A DNA stretch of 64,000 nt. Source: SLDF01 sp964537925 (GTDB lineage: Bacteria; Bacteroidota; Bacteroidia; Chitinophagales; Saprospiraceae). Shown one piece after another: positions 17,952-26,115 of this stretch. Within the stretch, counting starts at the first letter, position 1, and every line of letters starts with the position of its first letter. Where the stretch lies: NCBI GenBank assembly GCA_964537925.1, contig CAZICV010000001.1, forward strand, positions 1 through 64,000, read 5' to 3'. A program made the translations under genes and the position numbers. Under the pieces are notes generated by a model, which worked only from the letters and a program-made list of their open reading frames with translations, did not search any database and was not told the origin of the DNA.

Positions 17952-19286
17952 TTACTGGGCCGGTGTGCTTCCCTGGTCGCCCCGGTTGGAGGGTCTGTTG
18001 GGGCGTCGCTTCTTGCGCCGCTTGGGTTTTTGTCCACCTTCGGCCTGGGCCTGCGGAAGATTGTTGCCTGGCTTTCTCCTGTCGGGACGGCGACGGCGAT
18101 CTCCTTCACCGCCGGTTGGTCTCGCCCCTGGTCCCGCAGATTGCCTGTCCACCGCATGTTGTTTCAGGTGCTCGGGCAGTTCTCTAACCGGTACAGGCTT
18201 CTTGATCAGCGCCTCGATACGCCTGAGTTTGCCGAAGTCTTCCCTGGAAACCAGTGTTACAGCCATACCGGTTGTACTCGCACGCGCCGTACGTCCTATA
18301 CGGTGTATATAGTCTTCTGCATCGGCCGGTACATCCATGTTGATTACCAGGCCGATATGGTCCACATCGATGCCCCTGGAGAGGATATCGGTAGCTACCA
18401 GTATCCGTAACTGCTTGGACTTGAACGAACGCAACACCTCGTTGCGCTGCGACTGGTCCAGGTCCGAATGAATGGCGGCACAGGGCAGCTTCATCTGCTG
18501 CAGGTCCCGGTGCGCCTGCTTTACTTTTTGCTTGGTACCGGCAAAGATCAGTATACTATCGGCATCTGACTCGCGGATGATATGCTTGAGCAGGTCAAAT
18601 TTGCGCAGATCACTGATGAGGTACACCGACTGGTCGATCCCTACCGCAGGCTGGGATACCGCCAGGCTGATCTCAACAGGCGACTGCAGGATACGTTCTG
18701 CCATGATCCTGATCTTGGGCGGCATGGTAGCGGAAAACAAGAGGGTCTGACGCTCCTTGGGTACGAAAGACAGGATATGGTATATATCGTCGCTGAAACC
18801 CATGTCCAGCATCTGGTCTGCTTCGTCCAGGATGAAGGTCTGCAGACTGTCGATCTTTACGTAGCCCAGGTTGAGGTGCGATTTGAGCCGACCGGGCGTT
18901 GCCACGATTATATTGGCCCCAGAGGTCAGCGCCCGCTTTTCCTGCTCAAACACCTGCCCGCTTCCTCCTCCGTAGATCGCAATCGAACTCACCGAGGTGA
19001 AATAGGTCAGTCCCTGCATGACCTCATCGATCTGTATTGCCAGCTCACGGGTCGGGACCAGTATCAGCGTATGCAGGAAGTTACCCTTGCTGCGTATCAC
19101 CTGTTCGATCACGGGCAACAGGAAAGCGGCAGTCTTGCCTGTACCGGTCTGTGCCGCTGCTACGATATCGCTGCGCTGAAGTATGGTCGGGATCGCCTGT
19201 GCTTGAATAGGCGTAGGTTGCTTGTATCCCATCGAGCCGATGCCGTCCATCAGTTCAGGGCTGAATCCAAAGTCTTCGAATGTCAA
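17952..19286 (-). CDS. DEAD-box ATP-dependent RNA helicase (RhlE-like)
   Basis: 444 residues from a TTG start at 19286: an in-frame TGA lies just upstream and no ATG precedes the Q motif, so TTG is the best start. Motifs in order: Q motif region YKQPTPIQAQAIP, motif I AQTGTGKT, Ia PTRELAIQ, Ib TPGR, II DEAD, III SAT, V ATDILSRGIDVD, VI HRIGRTARA. The last ~70 residues are a basic, disordered RNA-binding tail (RRRRPDRRKPG, KPKRRKKRRPNRPSNRG). RhlE-type helicases remodel structured RNA in ribosome assembly and mRNA turnover, often at low temperature. The long upstream region would allow 5'-leader control, which is inference. Confidence 0.94.
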   Translation of the reverse strand: MTFEDFGFSPELMDGIGSMGYKQPTPIQAQAIPTILQRSDIVAAAQTGTGKTAAFLLPVIEQVIRSKGNFLHTLILVPTRELAIQIDEVMQGLTYFTSVSSIAIYGGGSGQVFEQEKRALTSGANIIVATPGRLKSHLNLGYVKIDSLQTFILDEADQMLDMGFSDDIYHILSFVPKERQTLLFSATMPPKIRIMAERILQSPVEISLAVSQPAVGIDQSVYLISDLRKFDLLKHIIRESDADSILIFAGTKQKVKQAHRDLQQMKLPCAAIHSDLDQSQRNEVLRSFKSKQLRILVATDILSRGIDVDHIGLVINMDVPADAEDYIHRIGRTARASTTGMAVTLVSREDFGKLRRIEALIKKPVPVRELPEHLKQHAVDRQSAGPGARPTGGEGDRRRRPDRRKPGNNLPQAQAEGGQKPKRRKKRRPNRPSNRGDQGSTPAQ

Positions 19287-19468
19287 AATAGCGTGTTTAA
19301 CACTTCAAAATAATCCTGTCCGTACAGCGGCAGCGCGCAGGCAGCCACCTTAATATGACCGGCAGATGTCCCGGCATGCGTCAGCCGGGTCAAGAAATTT
19401 CGCCGCAAGATACTGAATTTAAAGCCTTGATCTCTTACACCATTGCCTATTATATTCAATTGGCACTT

Positions 19469-19485
19469 AAAGACTACTAGTCTTT
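19469..19485. promoter_or_regulatory. Operator-like dyad
   Basis: AAAGACTA-C-TAGTCTTT has perfect 8-bp arms around a single base. The centre is too short for an RNA loop, so it looks like a binding site for a dimeric regulator. It sits about 185 bp upstream of the helicase start and 395 bp upstream of the dioxygenase start; which gene it would control is unknown. Confidence 0.4.
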
Positions 19486-19654
19486 GAATGTTATAAAAAA
19501 GTTAAAAGACACTCTGACAATCTCCCCGTCATCTACGCCTTCCGTCTTTCCAACGTACCAGGTCTTGAACAGGCAAGGCCTGCGGACAACAGGTGGATCA
19601 GACGGCTTCGCAGGATCTGCCCTGCCTCCGAGTTTTTTTCGTCTGTCATAAGAC

Positions 19655-19797
19655 AGTTGGTATACAATTACGTCAATCGCTGCCGGGACGCCAAAGGGCG
19701 GGCGCCGCAGCTGGATATGCCGGCATAGCGAAGATGAGCGTTACTTAGCTATGGCCAGGCAAATGGTGGCCTCTGCCTCAGGGCAGAGGTTTTTTTT
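19655..19797 (+). ncRNA. Candidate structured RNA or leader ending in a terminator
   Basis: The plus strand can form CGCC-AAAG-GGCG near 19690-19701, an imperfect GGCATAGC / GCTATG-g-CC stem around a loop near 19720-19755, and the final terminator stem at 19770-19789. The stretch lies between divergent genes, so no known gene explains a plus-strand terminator here. It could be a small RNA or an attenuated leader of the tryptophan dioxygenase gene. No named RNA family is recognised. Confidence 0.3.
19770..19797 (+). terminator. Intrinsic terminator upstream of the tryptophan dioxygenase gene
   Basis: CCTCTGCC-TCAG-GGCAGAGG forms a perfect 8-bp stem with a 4-nt loop and is followed by eight T (19790-19797). 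It points towards the dioxygenase gene and ends 81 bp before its ATG. Confidence 0.85.
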
Positions 19798-19878
19798 ATG
19801 ACCTTACGCAGACCGGGTTTTGGACGCCTTTACGCCAACGCTTCTTAACTTTACCATTCTGAACCAACTGATCCAGTC

Positions 19879-20982
19879 ATGCAAGAAGAAAAGAAATACT
19901 CTGCAATAAAGTACGACAGCTACCTGCATCTCAGGGAGTTGCTCTCCGCACAGAAGCTGCGCAGCGAAGAAATCGGCAAGCCGGCCCACGAAGAAATGCT
20001 CTTTATCATCACACACCAGGTCTACGAGCTGTGGTTCAAGGAGATCATACACGACCTGAAGTCTGTCGTGCTGATGTTTGAGACAGATAATGTAGATGAG
20101 CGCAATATCGGGATCGCCGTACAACGCCTCAACCGGGTCATCGAGATCCAGAAGTTGCTGATCGAGCAGATCCGCGTCATGGAGACCATGACCCCGCTTG
20201 ATTTCCTGGATTTCCGCAACTACCTGTTCCCGGCTTCGGGATTCCAGAGTTTCCAGTTCCGCGTCATAGAAGCCCTGCTGGGTCTTCCGTCGGAGGGTCG
20301 TCTTACATACAACAATGCACCCTATTCCTCCGTATTCAGCGAGGAAGAGCAAGATATACTCAAGGGGCTGGAACAGAATAATATGCTCTCGGCGATCGAG
20401 GCCTGGCTGGAGCGGACGCCTTTCCTGGAGTTCCGCGACTTCAACTTCCTGGAACAGTACAAAGCGGCCGTCACAGAGATGATCACGACAGAGCAGCAGG
20501 CGATCAGCAACAGCCCGCTGCTCAATGAGCACGAAAAGGCCATGCGCCTGAAGATGCTGGGCGATACCCACACCTATTTTCAAGGTGTATTCGATCCCGA
20601 CAGGCATCAGCAATTGCTCGACGAGGGCAAACTGCGACTTTCATACAAAGCGACCATCGCGGCACTGCTGCTCAATCTTTACCGTGACGAACCGATCCTG
20701 CACACACCCTTCCGGCTACTGACCAAACTGGTGGATGTTGACGAGTTCCTGACCATGTGGCGGTACAGGCATGCGCAAATGGTCCTCCGTATGCTGGGCA
20801 AGAAGGTAGGCACAGGGGGATCTTCAGGTTATGGTTATCTCCACGCAACAGCGGTGCAACACCATGTCTTCAGTGATCTGCACAATATATCGACACTACT
20901 GATCCCACGCTCTGCGCTGCCGCCATTGCCGAACCACATCAAAAAAGAACTCGGCTTCTACTTTACCGCTACCCGGGACTGA
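19879..20982 (+). CDS. kynA: Tryptophan 2,3-dioxygenase
   Basis: 367 residues. Haem enzyme that opens the indole ring of L-tryptophan with O2 to give N-formylkynurenine, the entry step of the pathway whose later genes lie at 12.4-16.6 kb on the other strand. Diagnostic phrases: YDSYLHLRELLSAQK, MLFIITHQVYELWFKEIIHD (substrate pocket and distal His region), LDFLDFRNYLFPASGFQSFQ and GTGGSSGYGYLHAT near the C-terminus. The protein is an all-helical tetramer in known homologues. The length is between the short proteobacterial and longer animal enzymes. It is followed 66 bp on by the semialdehyde dehydrogenase gene, probably in one operon. Kynurenine formamidase is not seen nearby. Confidence 0.96.
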   Translation: MQEEKKYSAIKYDSYLHLRELLSAQKLRSEEIGKPAHEEMLFIITHQVYELWFKEIIHDLKSVVLMFETDNVDERNIGIAVQRLNRVIEIQKLLIEQIRVMETMTPLDFLDFRNYLFPASGFQSFQFRVIEALLGLPSEGRLTYNNAPYSSVFSEEEQDILKGLEQNNMLSAIEAWLERTPFLEFRDFNFLEQYKAAVTEMITTEQQAISNSPLLNEHEKAMRLKMLGDTHTYFQGVFDPDRHQQLLDEGKLRLSYKATIAALLLNLYRDEPILHTPFRLLTKLVDVDEFLTMWRYRHAQMVLRMLGKKVGTGGSSGYGYLHATAVQHHVFSDLHNISTLLIPRSALPPLPNHIKKELGFYFTATRD

Positions 20983-21048
20983 TCCCGGCAATTGTACCTG
21001 CGCGGGACCGGGACTTTTCTGCCCGCTTTCACCCAAGAGCCCCAAGCT

Positions 21049-22491
21049 ATGAAACAGCTACTGAACTATATCGACGGCCGCCTGCTGCCTCCTATCGGAG
21101 GCCGGTTTCTTGAAAACGCGGATCCGTCGACCGGGGCGGCCTATTCATTGCTGCCGGATAGCGACTCGGCAGATGTTGAAGCGGCCGCAGCCGCAGCCCA
21201 CGGCGCATTTCCGGGCTGGAGCGCGACCAGCGCCGAGGAGCGTTTCCGTATCCTCAACCGCATAGCCGAGGGCATAGAGTCCAGGCTGGAACTGCTGGCG
21301 CTGGCCGAGTCGATCGACAATGGCAAGCCACTGAGCCTGGCCAGGCAAATGGATATCCCCCGGGCAGCTTCCAATTTCCGCTTTTTTGCTACTGCGGCTA
21401 TGCAGTTCGCTTCGGAATCACATGACATGCCGGGGGTAGCGCTCAACTATACACTCAGGCAGCCGATCGGTGTCGTAGGATGTATATCTCCCTGGAACCT
21501 GCCGCTCTACCTGTTCACCTGGAAGATCGCCCCTGCGCTGGCTGCAGGCAATACAGTCGTAGCCAAGCCGTCGGAGATTACGCCTATGACTGCTTTTCTT
21601 CTCTCCGAGATATGCATGGAAGCCGGTCTGCCTCCCGGTGTCCTCAATATTGTACACGGTCTCGGCGGCAAGGCAGGTGCGGCCATTGTATCCGATCCTT
21701 CGATCAAAGCCATATCCTTCACGGGAGGTACGGCCACCGGGGCGGCCATTGCATCCGTCGCCGCACCCATGTTCAAAAAACTGTCCCTGGAACTTGGCGG
21801 CAAAAACCCCAATATCGTCTTTGCCGACTGTGACCTCGACCAGGCGATCGAGACCGGTGTACGTTCGGCCTTTGCCAACCAGGGCCAGATCTGCCTTTGC
21901 GGATCGCGCATACTGGTGGAGCGCTCCATCTATGAGACCTACCGCGACAGGCTGGTCGAGCGTGTGAGCCGGCTCCGCATAGGCGACCCGCTGGATGAAA
22001 ACACCCAGGTCGGCGCCGTGGCGTCACAGGCACATTTTGAAAAGATACGCGCCTACCTGGCTATTGCCCGGAGCGAAGGCGGAAAGATCCTGTGCGGGGG
22101 AGAACCATACAGGCCGGAAGGACGCTGCAGCGAAGGCTGGTTCCTAGCGCCGGCGGTGATCGAAGGGCTGCCCCAGCAGTGCAGGACCAACCGGGAGGAG
22201 ATATTCGGGCCTGTAGTCACCCTGCAGCCCTTTGATACGGAAGAAGAGGCCATCCGCCTGGCCAACGACACTCGTTATGGTCTTGCTGCTTCTGTCTGGA
22301 CCAACGACCTGCGCAGGGCGCACAGAGTAGGGGCTGCACTGGACTCGGGGATCGTATGGATCAATTGCTGGCTGCTCCGGGACCTGCGCACTCCATTCGG
22401 CGGATTTAAGGACTCGGGAGTAGGTCGTGAAGGCGGTTGGGAGGCAATGCGTTTTTTCACCGAACCCAAAAACATCTGTATAAAATACTGA
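21049..22491 (+). CDS. nbaE: 2-Aminomuconic 6-semialdehyde dehydrogenase
   Basis: 480 residues from the ATG at 21049; the frame can be extended to 20992, but aldehyde dehydrogenase homology begins at MKQLLNYIDGRLLPP. ALDH motifs: SPWNLPLYLFTWKIAPALAA with the catalytic-pocket Asn, FTGGTATG, LELGGKNPNIVF with the general-base Glu, and GQICLCGSR with the nucleophilic Cys. The end WINCWLLRDLRTPFGGFKDS and EAMRFFTEPKNI is typical of the aminomuconate/hydroxymuconate semialdehyde dehydrogenase branch. It oxidises the ACMSD product to 2-aminomuconate using NAD+. 2-Hydroxymuconic semialdehyde is the alternative substrate, less likely beside the tryptophan dioxygenase. paaG starts 2 bp after its stop. 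Confidence 0.9.
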   Translation: MKQLLNYIDGRLLPPIGGRFLENADPSTGAAYSLLPDSDSADVEAAAAAAHGAFPGWSATSAEERFRILNRIAEGIESRLELLALAESIDNGKPLSLARQMDIPRAASNFRFFATAAMQFASESHDMPGVALNYTLRQPIGVVGCISPWNLPLYLFTWKIAPALAAGNTVVAKPSEITPMTAFLLSEICMEAGLPPGVLNIVHGLGGKAGAAIVSDPSIKAISFTGGTATGAAIASVAAPMFKKLSLELGGKNPNIVFADCDLDQAIETGVRSAFANQGQICLCGSRILVERSIYETYRDRLVERVSRLRIGDPLDENTQVGAVASQAHFEKIRAYLAIARSEGGKILCGGEPYRPEGRCSEGWFLAPAVIEGLPQQCRTNREEIFGPVVTLQPFDTEEEAIRLANDTRYGLAASVWTNDLRRAHRVGAALDSGIVWINCWLLRDLRTPFGGFKDSGVGREGGWEAMRFFTEPKNICIKY

Positions 22492-22493
22492 AT

Positions 22494-23270
22494 ATGGCAT
22501 CCGTACTATACACCCTCGAAAACGGGGTAGCGAAGATCACGCTGAACCGCCCCGAAGTATACAATAGTTTCAACCAGGAGATGGCGCTCCGGCTGCAGGA
22601 CACGCTGGATGCCTGCGAACAGGATGACCAGGTACGCTGCCTGCTCCTCACCGGGGCCGGTAAGGCTTTCTGCGCCGGGCAGGATCTAAATGAAGTGATC
22701 GACCCAAACGGACCGGCGCTGCAGGATATCGTAGGACTGCATTACAACCCGATCATACTGCGGCTGCGCAATATCGAAAAACCGGTCGTCTGTGCAGTCA
22801 ACGGCGTAGCTGCCGGGGCCGGGGCCAATATCGCCCTGGCATGTGATATTGTGATCGCGAGGCGATCCGCTTCTTTTATACAGGCTTTCAGCAAGATCGG
22901 CCTCATACCTGATAGCGGCGGCACATTCACCCTGCCCCGGCTCGTCGGCTGGCAAAAAGCCACTGCACTGATCATGCTCGGCGACAAAGTGGCTGCTGAA
23001 GAGGCCGAAAGGCTGGGGATGATCTACCAGGTCTGCGATGATGAAGCGCTCGATACGGTAACTATGACGCTGGCTTCACGCCTGGCACAAATGCCTACCA
23101 GGGCGCTGGGCCTTGCCAAACAGGCGCTGAACCGCTCACTGACCAGCGACCTGGCGATGCAGCTCGCCATAGAGGAAGAACTGCAGACTATGGCCGGACA
23201 CACAGATGACTACGAGGAAGGCGTGGCGGCATTCCTGGAGAAACGTACACCCGTATTCAAAGGAAGATAA
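22494..23270 (+). CDS. paaG: 2-(1,2-Epoxy-1,2-dihydrophenyl)acetyl-CoA isomerase
   Basis: 258 residues from the ATG at 22494, two bases after the previous stop. Crotonase fold: ITLNRPEVYNSFNQEM, then RCLLLTGAGKAFCAGQDLNE (oxyanion-hole strand), VNGVAAGAGANIALACDIVI (second oxyanion loop) and SKIGLIPDSGGTFTLPRLVG with the catalytic Asp. GAGKAFCAGQDLN and the EGVAAFLEKRTPVFKG ending follow E. coli PaaG closely. The enzyme isomerises ring-1,2-epoxyphenylacetyl-CoA to oxepin-CoA and later acts as enoyl-CoA isomerase in phenylacetate breakdown. It is tightly coupled to the kynurenine-pathway dehydrogenase in front of it. Confidence 0.92.
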   Translation: MASVLYTLENGVAKITLNRPEVYNSFNQEMALRLQDTLDACEQDDQVRCLLLTGAGKAFCAGQDLNEVIDPNGPALQDIVGLHYNPIILRLRNIEKPVVCAVNGVAAGAGANIALACDIVIARRSASFIQAFSKIGLIPDSGGTFTLPRLVGWQKATALIMLGDKVAAEEAERLGMIYQVCDDEALDTVTMTLASRLAQMPTRALGLAKQALNRSLTSDLAMQLAIEEELQTMAGHTDDYEEGVAAFLEKRTPVFKGR

Positions 23271-23324
23271 CCAAACCCATGCCGGTGAACAGCCACCCTA
23301 TACCGGCAATGACAGTCCATTCTT

Positions 23325-24512
23325 ATGAAAGAAATACAAACCGTAGCAGTTATCGGCTCCGGCGCGATGGGGAGCGGGATCGCCCAGGTAGCGGCGCTGG
23401 CAGGTATGGATGTGATCATATATGATCAGCGACCAGCTGCCGTCAACCACAGCAGGGACCTGCTTCGAGGCAATATCGACAAACTTGCTGCCAAAGGCAG
23501 GCTCTCTCCCGAACAGGCCGAAGCTGCTTTCGGACGGTTATACTTCACAGAACACCTGGATACAGTATCCGCGGCCGACCTGGTGATAGAGGCCATCGTG
23601 GAAGATCCGGTGATCAAAAAGGAACTGTTCGGCACGCTGGACCGGATCTGTTCGCCGGATGCCGTACTGGCGACCAACACTTCCTCACTGTCCGTGACAT
23701 CGCTGGCTGCTGCCTGCCAGCGACCGGAGCGGGTACTGGGGCTGCATTTCTTCAACCCGGCGGCGGTGATGCCCCTGGTTGAAGTCATTCCGGCAGTGCA
23801 GACCGATGCCGCACTGATCCCTACAGCATGCCATTGGATGGCACAGTGGGGCAAAGTACCGGTCATAGCGCGCGACACGCCCGGCTTTATCGTCAACCGG
23901 ATCGCCCGGCCTTACTACGGAGAAGCTATCCGTATCTATGAAGAAAACCTGGCTTCCCCGGAGGCGATCGACCAGGCCATGACCGCCCAAGGCTTCCGTA
24001 TGGGCCCCTTTGCGCTTATGGACCTGATCGGGCACGACGTGAACTATGCTGTCACGGAATCAGTCTTTTCAGCTTTCTATTTCGACCCGCGTTACAAACC
24101 GTCCTTCACCCAGAAACGGCTGGTGGAAGCAGGTTTCCTCGGACGCAAGACCGGACGCGGTTTTTACGTATATCCCCAGGGCGAAACAGCAACGCCCCCC
24201 CCTGCTGAAGCACTTGCTCCGGAGCGGGCACAGGAGATCAGCGACCGGATACTGGCCCTGTTGATCAACGAAGCTGCAGATGCGCTGTACCTGGGCATTG
24301 CCGGCAGGGACGATATAGATACCGCCATGACGCGCGGTGTCAATTATCCAAAGGGGCTGTTACGCTGGGCGGACGACTGGGGCCTGGCATCGGTCGTCGC
24401 GATGCTCGACAAGCTCCAGGACTACTACCGCGAAGACAGGTACCGTTGCTCACCTCTTCTGCGCAGGATGTCCGCACAAGGGATCACTTTCTACGGCACT
24501 CCCTCCAACTAA
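23325..24512 (+). CDS. paaH: 3-Hydroxyacyl-CoA dehydrogenase of the phenylacetate pathway
   Basis: 395 residues. NAD-binding Rossmann start VAVIGSGAMGSGIAQVAALA, Asp at the end of the second strand (VIIYD), ATNTSSLSVTSLA, and the catalytic-His phrase LGLHFFNPAAVMPLVEVIPA; later TPGFIVNRIARPYYGEA and the C-terminal helical domain with GPFALMDLIGHDVNYAV. The enzyme oxidises (3S)-3-hydroxyadipyl-CoA to 3-oxoadipyl-CoA. Beyond the standard ~285-residue core there is a second partial C-terminal domain, as in E. coli PaaH, although shorter. The 54-bp gap after paaG contains only a weak inverted repeat (GCCGGT...ACCGGC). Confidence 0.92.
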   Translation: MKEIQTVAVIGSGAMGSGIAQVAALAGMDVIIYDQRPAAVNHSRDLLRGNIDKLAAKGRLSPEQAEAAFGRLYFTEHLDTVSAADLVIEAIVEDPVIKKELFGTLDRICSPDAVLATNTSSLSVTSLAAACQRPERVLGLHFFNPAAVMPLVEVIPAVQTDAALIPTACHWMAQWGKVPVIARDTPGFIVNRIARPYYGEAIRIYEENLASPEAIDQAMTAQGFRMGPFALMDLIGHDVNYAVTESVFSAFYFDPRYKPSFTQKRLVEAGFLGRKTGRGFYVYPQGETATPPPAEALAPERAQEISDRILALLINEAADALYLGIAGRDDIDTAMTRGVNYPKGLLRWADDWGLASVVAMLDKLQDYYREDRYRCSPLLRRMSAQGITFYGTPSN

Positions 24513-24522
24513 ATACCACCAC

Positions 24523-24930
24523 ATGGACCCGGACAAGATCGTCAGAGAGAGAATGTACGCAAACGACGCTTTCAGCCAATGGTTGGGTATCGAGATCAGT
24601 CGGGTAGCTCCCGGTACGGTAGAGTTGTATATGACCGTAAGAGCTGAAATGACGAACGGTTTTGGCATTGCACACGGTGGCATCACCTATGCACTGGCGG
24701 ACAGCGCACTCGCTTTCGCTTCCAATGCGCATGGCAACCAATCCGTATCCATAGAGACCGCTATATCCCACCTGCGCCCTGTCGGAAGCGGCGATCGCCT
24801 GCAGGCCATCGCACGGGAAGATCACCTCAGCAACCGGACAGGCGTATATCGTGTCGAAATATACCGGGAAGGCGAACTGGTTGCACTTTTCAAAGGCACA
24901 GTTTACCGGACAGGCAAAGACTGGACTTAA
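24523..24930 (+). CDS. paaI: Phenylacetyl-CoA pathway hot-dog thioesterase
   Basis: 135 residues from the ATG at 24523, ten bases after paaH. Hot-dog fold of the PaaI type: ANDAFSQWLGIEISRVAPG at the N-terminus, then NGFGIAHGGITYALADSA, where HGG and the following Asp of the ALADSA helix form the active site, and TAISHLRPVGSGDRLQA. It hydrolyses stalled aryl-CoA thioesters, freeing CoA when the epoxidase pathway backs up. It ends the plus-strand dioxygenase-dehydrogenase-paaGHI run; the next gene lies on the other strand with a 7-bp gap between stops. Confidence 0.92.
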   Translation: MDPDKIVRERMYANDAFSQWLGIEISRVAPGTVELYMTVRAEMTNGFGIAHGGITYALADSALAFASNAHGNQSVSIETAISHLRPVGSGDRLQAIAREDHLSNRTGVYRVEIYREGELVALFKGTVYRTGKDWT

Positions 24931-24937
24931 AAAAGAT

Positions 24938-26098
24938 CTATTTACCGGAGGTGATAGCGCCCAGGGCAAAAACAAGCTCTATGTCTTCCAGTACATGCTC
25001 TCTGCCGGAGGAGTCTCTCAGCGTAGCATTGAGCCGCATGCGGACCTTACGTGTATAGGCCCCCTGGTTATCCTGGAGGAAAGGCTCTGCCGACACCAGT
25101 TCGGCTGCACTGCAAAATGCAGCCTGATCCGTGCCGTTCGTATCCGACCATACGCCGGCCTCATCCCTGTAGCGTACGAGTATACGAGGCCAGGTGGCCG
25201 ACCGGTCGAAAGCGGCGCTTGTGACCGTATAGCCGAAGTCGGCAGTACAATAGGAGATCGAACCGGAAATACTTGTCTTGACCTGTGTACACAACCTTGT
25301 CTCACAGGAGGTACCCGCATTGACTGTGACGCAATAGGTATTGCCGCTGCCCGACACCTCTACACAACGTTCGGATACTGTCGCTCCGTCCTGCCATGAG
25401 TAGCTATCCGCGAGCCCCGCCGGATCATCTATATACAGGAGCGCCTTCCCTGGTTCGGCCGGACAGTCGGTGACCAGCAGTTTCAGCCTGCAATCGCCGG
25501 GATTGCCAGCATCCAATAATTTGGTGACGGACGCCCGGTTACCGGCCGCATCTTCTATCTCCAGGGCGGCGGCTGTAGGTCCCCTACCCGGAAAGAAGTC
25601 ATAGGCTGGCTCGGGTGTTGTGAATGTGCAGCCGGATCCGAACTGCCACCGGTACACAATCCCACCGTATATCGATTGTGAACGCTGCTGTGTACGGACA
25701 GTCGCCAAACGATCATCTTCCGGCACTGAACCATGGAACAGCAGCTTCCCGGAAGCCGACCAGATCCTGGTATCCTGGTGTTCGCTCGTATACGGAACTG
25801 TATCCAGCAGCAGGATCTCCAATGCGGGTCCGCAACCTTGCGGGCAGTTTTGTATCTCCATACGCCCTCCGGCGGCAAACAGCCCCCCGGCCAGCTCCTC
25901 CGTGAAGGTAAACATATAGCGGTTGTCCCTGCCTGCTTCCCAGTTGAAGGCCGAACCATCAAGACGGCCCTTGACATGGAACAACGGGTTGCGTGACAGC
26001 GATCCTGTCGGGTCATCGGCCACCTGCTTCCTGCACCCGGTCCAGGTTGCAGCAAATGCGAGCAGAACAGCTATGATCAGCCGGCCCGTTTTCATCAT
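24938..26098 (-). CDS. Lipoprotein of ECF-sigma operon 1
   Basis: 386 residues from the ATG at 26098; a longer frame to 26152 would overlap the preceding gene and spoil the signal sequence. The signal is MMKTGRLIIAVLLAFAATW with a TWTGC lipobox, so the product is lipidated and probably reaches the outer membrane. No enzyme motif is seen. A Cys-rich Ig/PKD-like segment (DSYSWQDGATVSE, YCVTVNAGTSCE) is followed by a C-terminal block (VRMRLNATLRDSSGREHVL). The same order of segments occurs in the 54703-55836 lipoprotein, which occupies the same place in the second sigma operon. It lies 17 bp after the membrane-barrel gene, so the three genes are likely one transcript. Confidence 0.78.
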   Translation of the reverse strand: MMKTGRLIIAVLLAFAATWTGCRKQVADDPTGSLSRNPLFHVKGRLDGSAFNWEAGRDNRYMFTFTEELAGGLFAAGGRMEIQNCPQGCGPALEILLLDTVPYTSEHQDTRIWSASGKLLFHGSVPEDDRLATVRTQQRSQSIYGGIVYRWQFGSGCTFTTPEPAYDFFPGRGPTAAALEIEDAAGNRASVTKLLDAGNPGDCRLKLLVTDCPAEPGKALLYIDDPAGLADSYSWQDGATVSERCVEVSGSGNTYCVTVNAGTSCETRLCTQVKTSISGSISYCTADFGYTVTSAAFDRSATWPRILVRYRDEAGVWSDTNGTDQAAFCSAAELVSAEPFLQDNQGAYTRKVRMRLNATLRDSSGREHVLEDIELVFALGAITSGK

Positions 26099-26115
26099 GA
26101 TCAGAGGGACTTTTT

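Larger units (their letters stand above)
19287..19878. other. 592-bp divergent region between helicase and tryptophan dioxygenase genes
   Basis: No protein gene is supported. It holds a tight 17-bp dyad (19469-19485), a GC-rich stretch able to form several hairpins (about 19655-19797) and a strong plus-strand terminator (19770-19797). After the terminator, TTG (19820-19822) and TAACTTTA (19846-19853) are 23 bp apart, a weak candidate promoter for the dioxygenase. Confidence 0.6.

Noticed and set aside
19541..19740. Possible short protein or known housekeeping RNA (tmRNA, 6S, SRP) in the helicase/dioxygenase spacer
   Set aside because: Translations look random and none of the conserved sequence signatures of these RNAs is present.
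19804..20613. 269-codon minus-strand frame inside the tryptophan dioxygenase gene
   Set aside because: Antisense shadow; no family pattern, while the plus strand encodes a clear dioxygenase.
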